Assembly (NCBI GenBank): GCA_964636665.1
Contig: CAZWVT010000065.1
Span: 1 to 9,307, forward strand
Direction of reading: 5' to 3'
DNA from: JAAYLC01 sp964636665
Lineage (GTDB): Bacteria; Bacteroidota; Bacteroidia; Flavobacteriales; Flavobacteriaceae
DNA: 9,307 bases
Shown here piece after piece: positions 1 through 6,276 of the stretch; position 1 is the first letter of the stretch; every line of letters starts with the position of its first letter. The notes under the pieces were generated by a model. It searched no databases. It was given only the letters and a program-made list of their open reading frames with translations, and was not told the DNA's origin. Both the position numbers and the translations under genes were made by a program.

Positions 1-57
1 TATATCTATAGAAACAACACGAAAATCAATCCTGCAGATTGGGTTTATCGGATGTAG
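1..57 (+). CDS. Possible 3' end of a plus-strand gene (partial)
   Basis: Frame 1 is open from the window edge to a TAG at 55-57. It encodes 18 residues ending NPADWVYRM, a composition that looks like real protein (Asn-Pro, Trp, Tyr, Arg) rather than random AT-rich translation. If real, it ends 8 bases before the stop codon of the convergent trpS gene, a compact arrangement with no visible terminator between them. The tail is faintly like the NPxxW/Y endings of M23-type peptidases, but 18 residues are too few to name a family. Frame 2 is also open here but reads less like protein. Only the extension to the left of the window would settle it. Confidence 0.4.
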   Translation, partial: YIYRNNTKINPADWVYRM

Positions 58-65
58 TTTAAGAA

Positions 66-1034
66 TCAATATCCCAATTTAACTCGAACTCTTTTCAAAA
101 CCTCTGCCGCGACCAAATTTGCCTTTTTCGCCCCTTCCATTAGAATTTTTTCAACCTCGTCAGGATGGTTGATATAGTAATCGTATTGCGCTCTTTCTGA
201 TTTAAACTTTTCGACAATCAATTCAAAAAGCGCTTGTTTGGCATGGCCGTATCCGTAATTTCCGCCCAGATAATTTTCTCTCATTTTCTTTGTTTGATTT
301 TCATCAGCAAGTAGCGAGTAAAGGGTGAAAACATGACAACTGTCCGGGTTTTTAGGTTCTTCCAGTGGCGTACTGTCCGTTTGAATTGCCATTACTTGTT
401 TTCTCAAAGCTTTGTCTCCTTGAAAAATATTGATGTAATTATTCTTGGATTTACTCATTTTTTGCCCGTCAGTTCCAGGGATAATCATCAAGTTTTCCTC
501 GGTTTTTGCTTGGGGTAAAACAAAAGTTTCTCCCATTTGATGATTGAATCTGGAGGCAACATCGCGTGTAATTTCAAGATGTTGCAATTGGTCTTTTCCT
601 ACAGGCACAATTTCGGCGTCATAAATCAAAATATCAGCAGCCATAAGCATCGGATAGGTAAACAATCCGGCATTCACATCTTCCAGATAATCTTGTTTGT
701 CTTTAAAAGAATGTGCCAAAGTCAACCGTTGGAAAGGGAAAAAACAACTCAAATACCAAGAGAGTTCCGTGACTTGAGGCACATCACTCTGGCGATAAAA
801 TGTAACCCGATTGGTATCCAAACCACAAGCAAGCCAAGTAGCAGCTACGCTCAATGTGTTTGTTCTCAATAGTTCAGCATCCTTAATTTGTGTTGTAGAA
901 TGCAAATTGGCAATAAATAGAAACGAATCGTTTTCGGGCTTGTTTGCCATTTCTATTGCAGGGAGGATTGCTCCCAACAAATTTCCTAAATGTGGGGTTC
1001 CCGTACTTTGAACTCCTGTTAAAATTCGAGCCAT
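66..1034 (-). CDS. trpS: Tryptophanyl-tRNA synthetase (TrpRS)
   Basis: Class I aminoacyl-tRNA synthetase that joins L-tryptophan to tRNA-Trp with ATP in the cytosol. The 322-residue length is close to that of typical bacterial TrpRS (about 325-340). The Rossmann-fold start contains the HIGH-equivalent PHLGN at residues 14-18, within the TG-QSTGTPHLGNLLGA context typical of TrpRS. The KMSKS loop is exact at 192-196. The central block around residues 127-165 (TYPMLMAADIL, then VGKDQLQHLE and TRDVA) is the tryptophan-binding and dimer-interface region. The ATG at 1034 gives the expected MARILTGVQS N-terminus, and a TAnnTTTG promoter lies 17 bases upstream. No T-box or trp leader is visible. It is divergent from the acyltransferase gene. 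Family assignment is secure. Confidence 0.97.
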   Translation of the reverse strand: MARILTGVQSTGTPHLGNLLGAILPAIEMANKPENDSFLFIANLHSTTQIKDAELLRTNTLSVAATWLACGLDTNRVTFYRQSDVPQVTELSWYLSCFFPFQRLTLAHSFKDKQDYLEDVNAGLFTYPMLMAADILIYDAEIVPVGKDQLQHLEITRDVASRFNHQMGETFVLPQAKTEENLMIIPGTDGQKMSKSKNNYINIFQGDKALRKQVMAIQTDSTPLEEPKNPDSCHVFTLYSLLADENQTKKMRENYLGGNYGYGHAKQALFELIVEKFKSERAQYDYYINHPDEVEKILMEGAKKANLVAAEVLKRVRVKLGY

Positions 1035-1050
1035 TCATACATATTTTGGC

Positions 1051-1078
1051 CAAAGGTAAAGTTTTTGAATTATTCCAA
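1051..1078 (-). promoter_or_regulatory. Promoter for trpS
   Basis: On the minus strand TTG (1078-1076) is followed after 17 bases by TACCTTTG (1058-1051), a full match to the Bacteroidota -7 consensus TAnnTTTG at a spacing inside the range known for Flavobacterium promoters. Transcription would begin near 1044, leaving a leader of only about ten bases before the ATG at 1034. Confidence 0.65.
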
Positions 1079-1099
1079 TTAATCAAATTAGTATTTTTG
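1064..1099 (+). promoter_or_regulatory. Candidate promoter for the acyltransferase gene
   Basis: TATTTTTG at 1092-1099 fits the TAnnTTTG -7 element. The nearest upstream TTTG is at 1064-1067, a 24-base gap that is slightly long, so the -33 assignment is uncertain. It lies between two divergent genes and its -33 region overlaps the trpS promoter. The predicted start of transcription is about 12 bases before the ATG at 1118. Confidence 0.4.
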
Positions 1100-1117
1100 G
1101 GTTTTTAAAGGAAAGAA

Positions 1118-1849
1118 ATGCAAAGGATATTGGCTCCTTTTTATCATTTGTGGTTTTATGTTGTGGTTGGAACAACAACCATAATACTTTCTCCTTTATT
1201 AACCATTAGCGTGCTTCGGCAGGCGTGGTATCCGTTTTTTTTCAAACTCGCCAAGTTATGGTCTTCGATAATAATTTACGGCATAGGTTGTTATCCGATA
1301 ATTAAAAGAGATTTTAAAACCGAAAAAGGAAAGAGCTATCTTTTTGTAGCAAACCACACTTCGATGACCGATATTATGTTGATGTTTTATGTCATTCCCA
1401 ATCCATTTGTGTTTATCGGAAAAAAAGAATTGGCAAAACTTCCTGTTTTTGGTTATATCTATCGTCGAACTTCAATTTTGGTCGATAGAGGCAATACCAA
1501 AAGCCGTATTGAAGCTTTTAAAAATGCACAAAAGAAGCTGAATCAAGGATTGAGTATCTGTATTTTCCCGGAAGGCGGCGTGCCTGAAAAAGACATCGTT
1601 TTAGACGATTTTAAAGATGGCGCTTTTCAACTGGCCATTGCGCATCAAATTCCAATCGTTCCCCTGACACTTCACGACAACAAAAAACGATTGCCGTATG
1701 ATATTTTCCGTGGAATGCCCGGAAAAATGCGGGTGAAAGTTCATTCATTAATTCCTGTAAAAGATTTAGAAATAAATGACAGAAAAGAATTAAAGCAAAT
1801 CACACGCAAAGTGATTTTGGAGGAACTGCAATATCCAGCCGTAAAATAA
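1118..1849 (+). CDS. plsC: 1-acyl-sn-glycerol-3-phosphate acyltransferase (PlsC family)
   Basis: Membrane-associated acyltransferase expected to acylate lysophosphatidic acid at sn-2 to give phosphatidic acid, the second acylation of phospholipid synthesis. All four family motifs are visible in the 243 residues: motif I NHTSMTD with catalytic His80 and Asp85; motif II around FGYIYRRTSILVDR (111-124); motif III FPEGG (150-154), which binds the glycerol phosphate; and motif IV IPIVPL (178-183). A hydrophobic N-terminal segment at about residues 11-33 should anchor it in the inner membrane. The ATG at 1118 is preceded five bases upstream by AAAGGA (1107-1112), a modest Shine-Dalgarno-like sequence. 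It is monocistronic, divergent from trpS, and followed directly by a terminator. Other lysophospholipid acyltransferases (for example of ornithine lipids) share these motifs, so the exact substrate is inferred. Confidence 0.88.
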   Translation: MQRILAPFYHLWFYVVVGTTTIILSPLLTISVLRQAWYPFFFKLAKLWSSIIIYGIGCYPIIKRDFKTEKGKSYLFVANHTSMTDIMLMFYVIPNPFVFIGKKELAKLPVFGYIYRRTSILVDRGNTKSRIEAFKNAQKKLNQGLSICIFPEGGVPEKDIVLDDFKDGAFQLAIAHQIPIVPLTLHDNKKRLPYDIFRGMPGKMRVKVHSLIPVKDLEINDRKELKQITRKVILEELQYPAVK

Positions 1850-1883
1850 AAAAACCGTCAAAAACTAATTTCAGACGGTTTTT
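1850..1883. terminator. Bidirectional intrinsic terminator
   Basis: A perfect 10-bp stem (AAAAACCGTC at 1850-1859 with GACGGTTTTT at 1874-1883) encloses a 14-base loop. It begins one base after the acyltransferase stop codon. The A run on one arm and the T run on the other give a U tract in both directions, so it can end the acyltransferase transcript and, on the minus strand, the sigma/barrel operon whose last stop is at 1927. The remaining bases to 1926 show nothing else. Confidence 0.85.
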
Positions 1884-1926
1884 ACCTTAAACAATTCTAC
1901 CAGAGAAATAATCAAAAACAAATATT

Positions 1927-3324
1927 CTAAAACCTAAAACTTAATCCACTATAGATACCCATATAATAGGGTTTAAAGTTCACAGAAGAATCTGAATAAG
2001 GATTTAATTGATATTTAAACATCGGTTCCAAACTAAAATTAAATCGAGAACTCAATTGGTAGTTTATTCCCAATCCGATATTTGTACTAAAACTAAGTGA
2101 CGATAAATTATTTGCAGAACCTAAAGAAGTATTGAATTCTTGAGATTGTATGGCAATGTCGTTTTCTCCTAAAAATAAAGTACTCATTCCACCGATTAAA
2201 TTGAGACCGAAACGGTCGTTGAGAATTGCATAACTTACTTCCAAAGGAACTTCGACGTAATTGATTGATTGCACCAATCGTGCATCGCTTGTGCCAGATT
2301 TTAAGTTTAATTCTCCGGTATTTGTTCCCAATCTGGGAATTGCTGTAATGACTGTGGTATTGCTGTGATAATTGACGCCTTTTAAACCGCGAGAAGCCGG
2401 ACCGGTTGCCGGAATAATGTCTCCTGTAGAATATTGCAAATCAACGGCGCTGATTCCTGTACGAATATTCAAACGATTGCTGACAGCATAACTTACCTGA
2501 ACGCCGTAACTCATGTTTATATCGCCTTGAACCGGGCTTTGGGAAAAACTTGGGTCGATAGAGGAACCGCCACCAATGCTGTTGTAGTAAACCGGAGCAA
2601 CATTTGGCGTTACTTGCCAGCGCTTGGGGTTTTTATCTTTTTCGTCCGATTCTTCGGTTTTATCGTTTTCTGCAATCGCATCAAAAATAGAAGCTTTGTT
2701 TTCTTGAATTTTCGGGATTACTTTTTCTAAATTCTCAAATTCAGTAGAGTCGCTTTTTGCGATAACTTCAGCTGTATCGAGCGGTTTTATAATAGTTTGA
2801 GTGTCATTTTCCGCAATATTAAATTGTTTTTCCGATTGCGTATTTTTTGTAATAGAAGTTTTTTCTTGGTTTTTAATTACAGTTGATGATTTTTTGGAAG
2901 AACTTGGTTGCGATTGCGTTGCAATGGAATTATTGTCTGTGAGACTTTCATTTACCGTGCTTTCAGAATCATCGTTAACAATGACATTGTCTTTGTCTGA
3001 AGCAATTTCTGTATGTTGAGTTTCAGAAGATGCATTGGAAGAATCAAAAAAGGTATTTTTTTCAATTTCAATTTCAGGAGCAGCAGTTATAGGAGGTTCA
3101 ATAAAAGTCGGGTCATCTGTATTCCAAAAAACACTTCCGATTGTAAAAAGTACGGCGATAAGTGCTGCAATTCCTCCAAGTCGAATCCATAGCGGAATTA
3201 CTTTGCGTTCTTTCTTTTTATCGAGTTCGTGGCGCACATTTTCCCAAACACGAGACGATGGAGCATGTTCCATTTTATCGAAACCTTCTCTAAAAATTTT
3301 CTCTATGTCTTTGTCTTTTTTCAT
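1927..3324 (-). CDS. Membrane-anchored protein with C-terminal outer-membrane-type beta-barrel domain; probable partner of the ECF sigma factor
   Basis: 465 residues in three clear parts. Residues 1-42 are charged and cytosolic in character (KDKDIEKIFREGF, then ENVRHELDKKKERK). Residues 43-67 form one hydrophobic helix preceded by KKKERK, giving an N-in orientation. Residues 68-235 are a Ser/Thr/Asn/Glu/Lys-rich, probably disordered linker. Residues 236-465 show alternating polar/hydrophobic strands and turns and end in LSFRF, a terminal aromatic typical of outer-membrane barrels; they resemble the Bacteroidota outer-membrane beta-barrel domain families. The start codon overlaps the stop of the sigma gene (ATGA, 3321-3324), implying translational coupling. 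By position and topology it could sequester the sigma factor with its N-terminus, like an anti-sigma factor, but no recognisable zinc-binding anti-sigma or FecR motif is seen, so the role is inferred. It is intact and ends just upstream of a shared terminator. Confidence 0.75.
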   Translation of the reverse strand: MKKDKDIEKIFREGFDKMEHAPSSRVWENVRHELDKKKERKVIPLWIRLGGIAALIAVLFTIGSVFWNTDDPTFIEPPITAAPEIEIEKNTFFDSSNASSETQHTEIASDKDNVIVNDDSESTVNESLTDNNSIATQSQPSSSKKSSTVIKNQEKTSITKNTQSEKQFNIAENDTQTIIKPLDTAEVIAKSDSTEFENLEKVIPKIQENKASIFDAIAENDKTEESDEKDKNPKRWQVTPNVAPVYYNSIGGGSSIDPSFSQSPVQGDINMSYGVQVSYAVSNRLNIRTGISAVDLQYSTGDIIPATGPASRGLKGVNYHSNTTVITAIPRLGTNTGELNLKSGTSDARLVQSINYVEVPLEVSYAILNDRFGLNLIGGMSTLFLGENDIAIQSQEFNTSLGSANNLSSLSFSTNIGLGINYQLSSRFNFSLEPMFKYQLNPYSDSSVNFKPYYMGIYSGLSFRF

Positions 3325-3860
3325 TTGTGTTCTCGCTCTTTTGAAAATGCATTAACTTTAACTCGCAATATTCCTTTGGCGCGTGCTAAATTTGATTTTG
3401 ATGTACCTTCGCTAATGTCCAATTTTTCTGCAATTTCTTTGTGTGAATATCCGTCTAAAACAAACATGCTGAACACCAATCGGTACTGTGTTGGAAGTTC
3501 TTGGACAATTTTCAGAAGAAAATCCAATGGAATTTCATCAGTTTCAATCGCTTCTATTTCTTCTTCCTGTAATTGTACGCCTTCTCTTATGAGTACGGTT
3601 TTGTCTCGCCTATATTTTTGAAGAACGGTGTTCACTGTAATTCGTTTCATCCAGCCTTCAAAAGAACCTTTGCCTTTATATTGATTTATCTTTTGAAATA
3701 TGGTGATAAATGCATCTTGAAGACAATCTTCAGCTTCTTCTATACTGGGAGCATATTTTATACAAATGGCAAAAAGTATTCGATTATACCGGTCGTACAA
3801 TTCTTTTTGTGCCTGTGCATCTTGCTTTTTGCATCGTATGATTAGCTCTTCTAATGTCAA
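3321..3860 (-). CDS. ECF-type RNA polymerase sigma-70 factor
   Basis: A 179-residue two-domain sigma factor that would direct RNA polymerase to a dedicated promoter set. Region 2 spans about residues 21-86: the helix LYDRYNRILFAICIKY, the acidic core-binding segment EEAEDCLQDAFITIF, and the -10 recognition stretch GSFEGWMKRITVNTVLQKYRR. A Glu-rich spacer (98-108) separates it from region 4 (about 115-168), with the helix-turn-helix YSHKEIAEKLDISEGTSKSNL. The only initiator in frame that fits family length is TTG at 3860; no ATG occurs between it and an in-frame TGA at 3903-3901. An AGGAGGG at 3898-3892 lies too far from this TTG (about 31 bases) to serve it. The gene overlaps the downstream membrane protein by ATGA, and recA lies upstream on the same strand, 124 bases away. 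Target genes cannot be read from the sequence. Confidence 0.92.
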   Translation of the reverse strand: MTLEELIIRCKKQDAQAQKELYDRYNRILFAICIKYAPSIEEAEDCLQDAFITIFQKINQYKGKGSFEGWMKRITVNTVLQKYRRDKTVLIREGVQLQEEEIEAIETDEIPLDFLLKIVQELPTQYRLVFSMFVLDGYSHKEIAEKLDISEGTSKSNLARAKGILRVKVNAFSKEREHK

Positions 3861-3878
3861 ACGTCTGGGCGTGAAATT

Positions 3879-3892
3879 GAATTTGCAAATTC
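3879..3892. promoter_or_regulatory. 14-bp perfect palindrome upstream of the sigma gene
   Basis: GAATTTGCAAATTC is identical to its own reverse complement and ends 18 bases before the TTG start of the sigma gene. It could be an operator for a dimeric regulator. On the minus strand it also contains a TTTG lying 19 bases (plus a poorly matching TAnn) after a TTG, so it may overlap a degenerate promoter. A palindrome of this length is expected by chance roughly once in two such windows, so only its position makes it notable. Confidence 0.35.
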
Positions 3893-3915
3893 CCTCCTGT
3901 CATAAAACTTTACAA

Positions 3916-3956
3916 TAACAACCTTGACACTCGTTACTTAGATGCCAAGGTTGTTA
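3916..3956 (-). terminator. Hairpin after recA, candidate terminator or attenuator
   Basis: An 11-bp perfect stem (TAACAACCTTG at 3916-3926 with CAAGGTTGTTA at 3946-3956) and a 19-base loop lie 29 bases past the recA stop codon. On the minus strand the stem is followed by TTGTAAAGTTTTATG, which has only a weak, interrupted U tract. It may be an inefficient recA terminator that allows some read-through into the sigma operon. Confidence 0.5.
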
Positions 3957-3984
3957 GAAAGTTGCGTTGTTTTGATGAAGAAAA

Positions 3985-4992
3985 CTAAGAATGCGCTATT
4001 TCAATAGCTTCTTTGATTTTTCCTTCTAATTCTTCCATCAATTCGGGATTGTCTAATAACATGTTTTTAACGGCATCGCGCCCTTGTCCCAATCTCGTTT
4101 CATCATAACTGAACCAAGACCCTGCTTTGCGAACAATTTCGTAATCCACACCCAAATCAATAATTTCTCCAACTTTGGAGATTCCTTGACCATACATTAT
4201 GTCGAATTCAGCTTGTTTAAACGGAGGAGCTACTTTGTTTTTGACAACCTTTACGCGAACCTTGTTTCCGGTTGCAACGCTGTCGCTGTCTTTGATTTGT
4301 GTGGAACGTCGGATGTCTAAGCGAACGGAGGCGTAGAATTTCAATGCATTTCCTCCGGTGGTTGTTTCAGGATTTCCAAACACAATGCCGATTTTTTCAC
4401 GTAACTGATTAATGAAAATAACCGTACTTTTAGTTTTGCTGATGGAAGCCGTAAGTTTTCGCAAGGCCTGACTCATCAAACGCGCGTGGAGTCCCATTTT
4501 GCTGTCTCCCATTTCGCCTTCAATTTCACTTTTTGGAGTCAGTGCGGCTACAGAGTCAATAACTACGATATCTACTGCGCCGCTTCGAATTAAATTGTCG
4601 GCAATTTCCAATGCTTGCTCCCCGTTATCAGGCTGGGAAATGATAAGGTTTTCAATATCTACGCCCAATTTTTCTGCATAAACACGGTCAAAAGCATGTT
4701 CTGCATCAATAAAAGCTGCAATTCCGCCTTTTTTCTGAGCTTCGGCCATTGCGTGAAGTGTCAATGTAGTTTTTCCCGATGATTCCGGACCGTAAATTTC
4801 AATAATCCTGCCGCGCGGATATCCGCCTACGCCCAGTGCAATATCAAGCCCCAATGATCCGGACGGAATTACATCTACATCTTCAACCGCAGCATCGCCC
4901 ATTTTCATTACCGTCCCTTTCCCATAGGTCTTGTCTAATTTATCTAAGGTAAGCTTAAGCGCTTTAAGTTTTGCTTCTTTCTCGTTACTCAT
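3985..4992 (-). CDS. recA: Recombinase A
   Basis: DNA-dependent ATPase that forms filaments on single-stranded DNA and drives strand exchange in homologous recombination and repair. Starting at ATG 4992 it has 335 residues and the canonical layout: N-terminal helix, Walker A GPESSGKT (68-75), catalytic Glu98 in DAEHA, Walker B VVIDSV (143-148, Asp146), loop L1 around EGEMGDSKMGLHAR (158-171), and loop L2 with FGNPETTTGGNALKFYAS (205-222) including the MAW-type DNA contacts. The C-terminus ends EIAHS and lacks the long acidic tail of the 353-residue E. coli enzyme, as is usual in this group. The frame stays open to 5112, but the extra 40 residues are unlike RecA and overlap the promoter, so the internal ATG was chosen. 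No known SOS box was recognised. Confidence 0.98.
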   Translation of the reverse strand: MSNEKEAKLKALKLTLDKLDKTYGKGTVMKMGDAAVEDVDVIPSGSLGLDIALGVGGYPRGRIIEIYGPESSGKTTLTLHAMAEAQKKGGIAAFIDAEHAFDRVYAEKLGVDIENLIISQPDNGEQALEIADNLIRSGAVDIVVIDSVAALTPKSEIEGEMGDSKMGLHARLMSQALRKLTASISKTKSTVIFINQLREKIGIVFGNPETTTGGNALKFYASVRLDIRRSTQIKDSDSVATGNKVRVKVVKNKVAPPFKQAEFDIMYGQGISKVGEIIDLGVDYEIVRKAGSWFSYDETRLGQGRDAVKNMLLDNPELMEELEGKIKEAIEIAHS

Positions 4993-5052
4993 TTCGAATG
5001 TTTTTAAATGAAATATATAAGATGCTAAGGTACTGTTTCTTTGGTTGTGGCG

Positions 5053-5060
5053 CAAAAGTA
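5053..5060 (-). promoter_or_regulatory. -7 element of the recA promoter
   Basis: TACTTTTG on the minus strand matches the Bacteroidota TAnnTTTG consensus, 60 bases upstream of the recA ATG. The closest upstream TTTG (5092-5089) is 28 bases away, longer than usual, so the -33 element is not securely identified. An independent promoter here would let recA be expressed apart from the protease/LRR operon upstream. Confidence 0.5.
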
Positions 5061-5080
5061 AAATTGGGGCGGAGCGTTTT

Positions 5081-5116
5081 TTTGTTAACAAATGGATAGT
5101 TAAGAATGTCAAATGG
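5081..5116. promoter_or_regulatory. Palindrome and paired direct repeat upstream of recA
   Basis: TTTGTTAACAAA (5081-5092) is a 12-bp perfect palindrome. Its right end overlaps CAAATGG (5089-5095), which recurs at 5110-5116, exactly 21 bases apart or two helical turns. On the minus strand each CCATTTG is followed by TTAAC, though at different distances. The cluster lies just upstream of the recA -7 element and just after the LRR gene, where a regulator of recA would bind. The function is inferred from position only. Confidence 0.3.
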
Positions 5117-5133
5117 AGATAATTGTTATTCGG

Positions 5134-6273
5134 CTATTCCTTTATAAACTTTCTATTGGTCGTATTTCCTTTTTCATCTTCAATATTTAAAAAATACATC
5201 CCACTGGGAAGTTTGGAAACGTCTATAGAAAACTGATTGTCAATGACGAAGTGTCGAACATTCATTAATTTGCCATCAATATTGAAGATTTTAGTTTTTA
5301 AGTTTTCAATACTGTTTTCCATACTTAAGAATAATTTATTTTGAACTGGATTTGGATAGATCCGTAAATTGACATATTCAAAACCCACCAAACCCAGCCT
5401 GCAGAACTCACTGTAAGAAGTCCATGGATCGATGCACCATCCCACAATAGGAAGACCATCACATTCCGGATAAGTAGCATTTTTATCATCAACTTGTATG
5501 CAAGTAAGAGCTGGGTTGCCGGTGGAAATCATCGTGGACAAATTTTGGTTATTCCCATTATCAATAAATAGTCCAATTAATTGGTTGTCCATACACATCA
5601 AATATTCAAGTGCCCCGTGCTGTGATAAATCCAATTGACTTAGTGAGTTATGCGAACACGTTAATACTTGAAGGTTTAGGTTTTGCGAAATATCAATACT
5701 GCTAATCAGATTGTTGTCAAAAGATAATCTTTCAAGATTTGTATTGTTCGATACATCCAATGCCGTCAATTGGTTATTCCCGCAATCCAATATTAAAAGA
5801 TTTAGGTTTTGGGTTATGTCTATACTGCCCAATAGGTTATAAGCGCATCTTAATGCCTCAAGGTTTAGATTCTGGGATACATCCAAAACACTTAACTGAT
5901 TATCTTGGCACCATAAGAATTCAAGATTCGAATTTTGCGTTACATTTAGATTATTTAGCTGGTTAGAATTACAAATCAACTTCTGAAGATTTACGTTTTG
6001 CGACATATCCAATGTGCTTAATTGATTGTTGGAGCAATGTAATACTTCAAGATTAATAAAACTTTGTATCCCTTCCAAAGACGAAATATTCCTGCCATTA
6101 ACATTTAAATTAATCACTGCTTCGGCCTCGCTTATCTGAATCTCGCCATCATTATTGGTGTCCACACCTTCGTCTATGAGTGCATTTTTAAAGTTGCTGT
6201 CCGGGATATTCACAACTTGGGCATGAAAAACGGTCGAGAACAATAAAAACATGAGTATATATACATTTTTCAT
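5134..6273 (-). CDS. Secreted leucine-rich-repeat protein with T9SS type A sorting domain
   Basis: 379 residues. A signal peptide covers about 1-18, with cleavage probably at HA|Q. Residues 38-49 (DTNNDGEIQISE) match a calcium-binding EF-hand loop at every ligand position. Residues 75-242 are eight leucine-rich repeats of exactly 21 residues, with leucines at 75, 96, 117, 138, 159, 180, 201 and 222, in a NLxxLxCxxNQLxxLDxSQN pattern; a ninth, irregular repeat follows. A Cys-rich cap (residues 258-291) comes next. The C-terminus from LRIYPNPVQ (about 303) through LPSGMYFLNIEDEKG to the basic end KFIKE is a T9SS type A sorting domain, removed after export in this family. The protein is therefore expected at the surface or in the medium, binding a protein or glycan partner that cannot be named. 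Its ATG starts 3 bases after the protease stop, so it is the second gene of that operon. Confidence 0.88.
   Translation of the reverse strand: MKNVYILMFLLFSTVFHAQVVNIPDSNFKNALIDEGVDTNNDGEIQISEAEAVINLNVNGRNISSLEGIQSFINLEVLHCSNNQLSTLDMSQNVNLQKLICNSNQLNNLNVTQNSNLEFLWCQDNQLSVLDVSQNLNLEALRCAYNLLGSIDITQNLNLLILDCGNNQLTALDVSNNTNLERLSFDNNLISSIDISQNLNLQVLTCSHNSLSQLDLSQHGALEYLMCMDNQLIGLFIDNGNNQNLSTMISTGNPALTCIQVDDKNATYPECDGLPIVGWCIDPWTSYSEFCRLGLVGFEYVNLRIYPNPVQNKLFLSMENSIENLKTKIFNIDGKLMNVRHFVIDNQFSIDVSKLPSGMYFLNIEDEKGNTTNRKFIKE
5548..6051 (-). repeat. Eight tandem 63-bp coding repeats (LRR array)
   Basis: The eight LRRs correspond to eight back-to-back 63-bp units without indels. Nucleotide similarity is still visible between units: for example TTTAGGTTTTG occurs at 5675-5685 and again at 5801-5811, exactly two units (126 bases) apart. 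Such an array could gain or lose units by recombination while keeping frame. Confidence 0.85.
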
Positions 6274-6276
6274 AAT

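Noticed and set aside
537..872. Open frame of 111 codons antisense to trpS
   Set aside because: It lies wholly within trpS on the opposite strand, has no recognisable domain, and is explained by the trpS codons.
1107..1112. AAAGGA as a separate ribosome binding site for the acyltransferase gene
   Set aside because: It is only a weak match in a phylum that seldom uses Shine-Dalgarno pairing, so it is noted under the gene and not listed as its own feature.
2434..2730. Plus-strand open frame of 98 codons inside the barrel gene
   Set aside because: It is antisense to a protein with clear domain structure and has no promoter or start context of its own.
3229..3621. Plus-strand open frame of 130 codons opposite the sigma/barrel junction
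   Set aside because: It spans two well-supported minus-strand genes and its translation is a Ser/Phe-rich low-complexity shadow with no domain.
3321..3860. Link between this sigma factor and control of T9SS genes, as reported for other Bacteroidota ECF sigma factors
   Set aside because: Nothing in the sequence ties this sigma factor to the T9SS cargo genes beyond proximity, and recA with its own promoter element lies between them.
4993..5112. N-terminal extension of recA by 40 codons to an ATG at 5112
   Set aside because: The added residues do not resemble any RecA N-terminus, they cover the TACTTTTG promoter element, and the internal ATG at 4992 gives the standard MSNEKEAKLKALKL start.
5548..6051. 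Evenly spaced repeats considered as a CRISPR array
   Set aside because: The 63-bp units are degenerate, contiguous and in frame, and encode leucine-rich repeats; there are no identical repeats separated by unique spacers.
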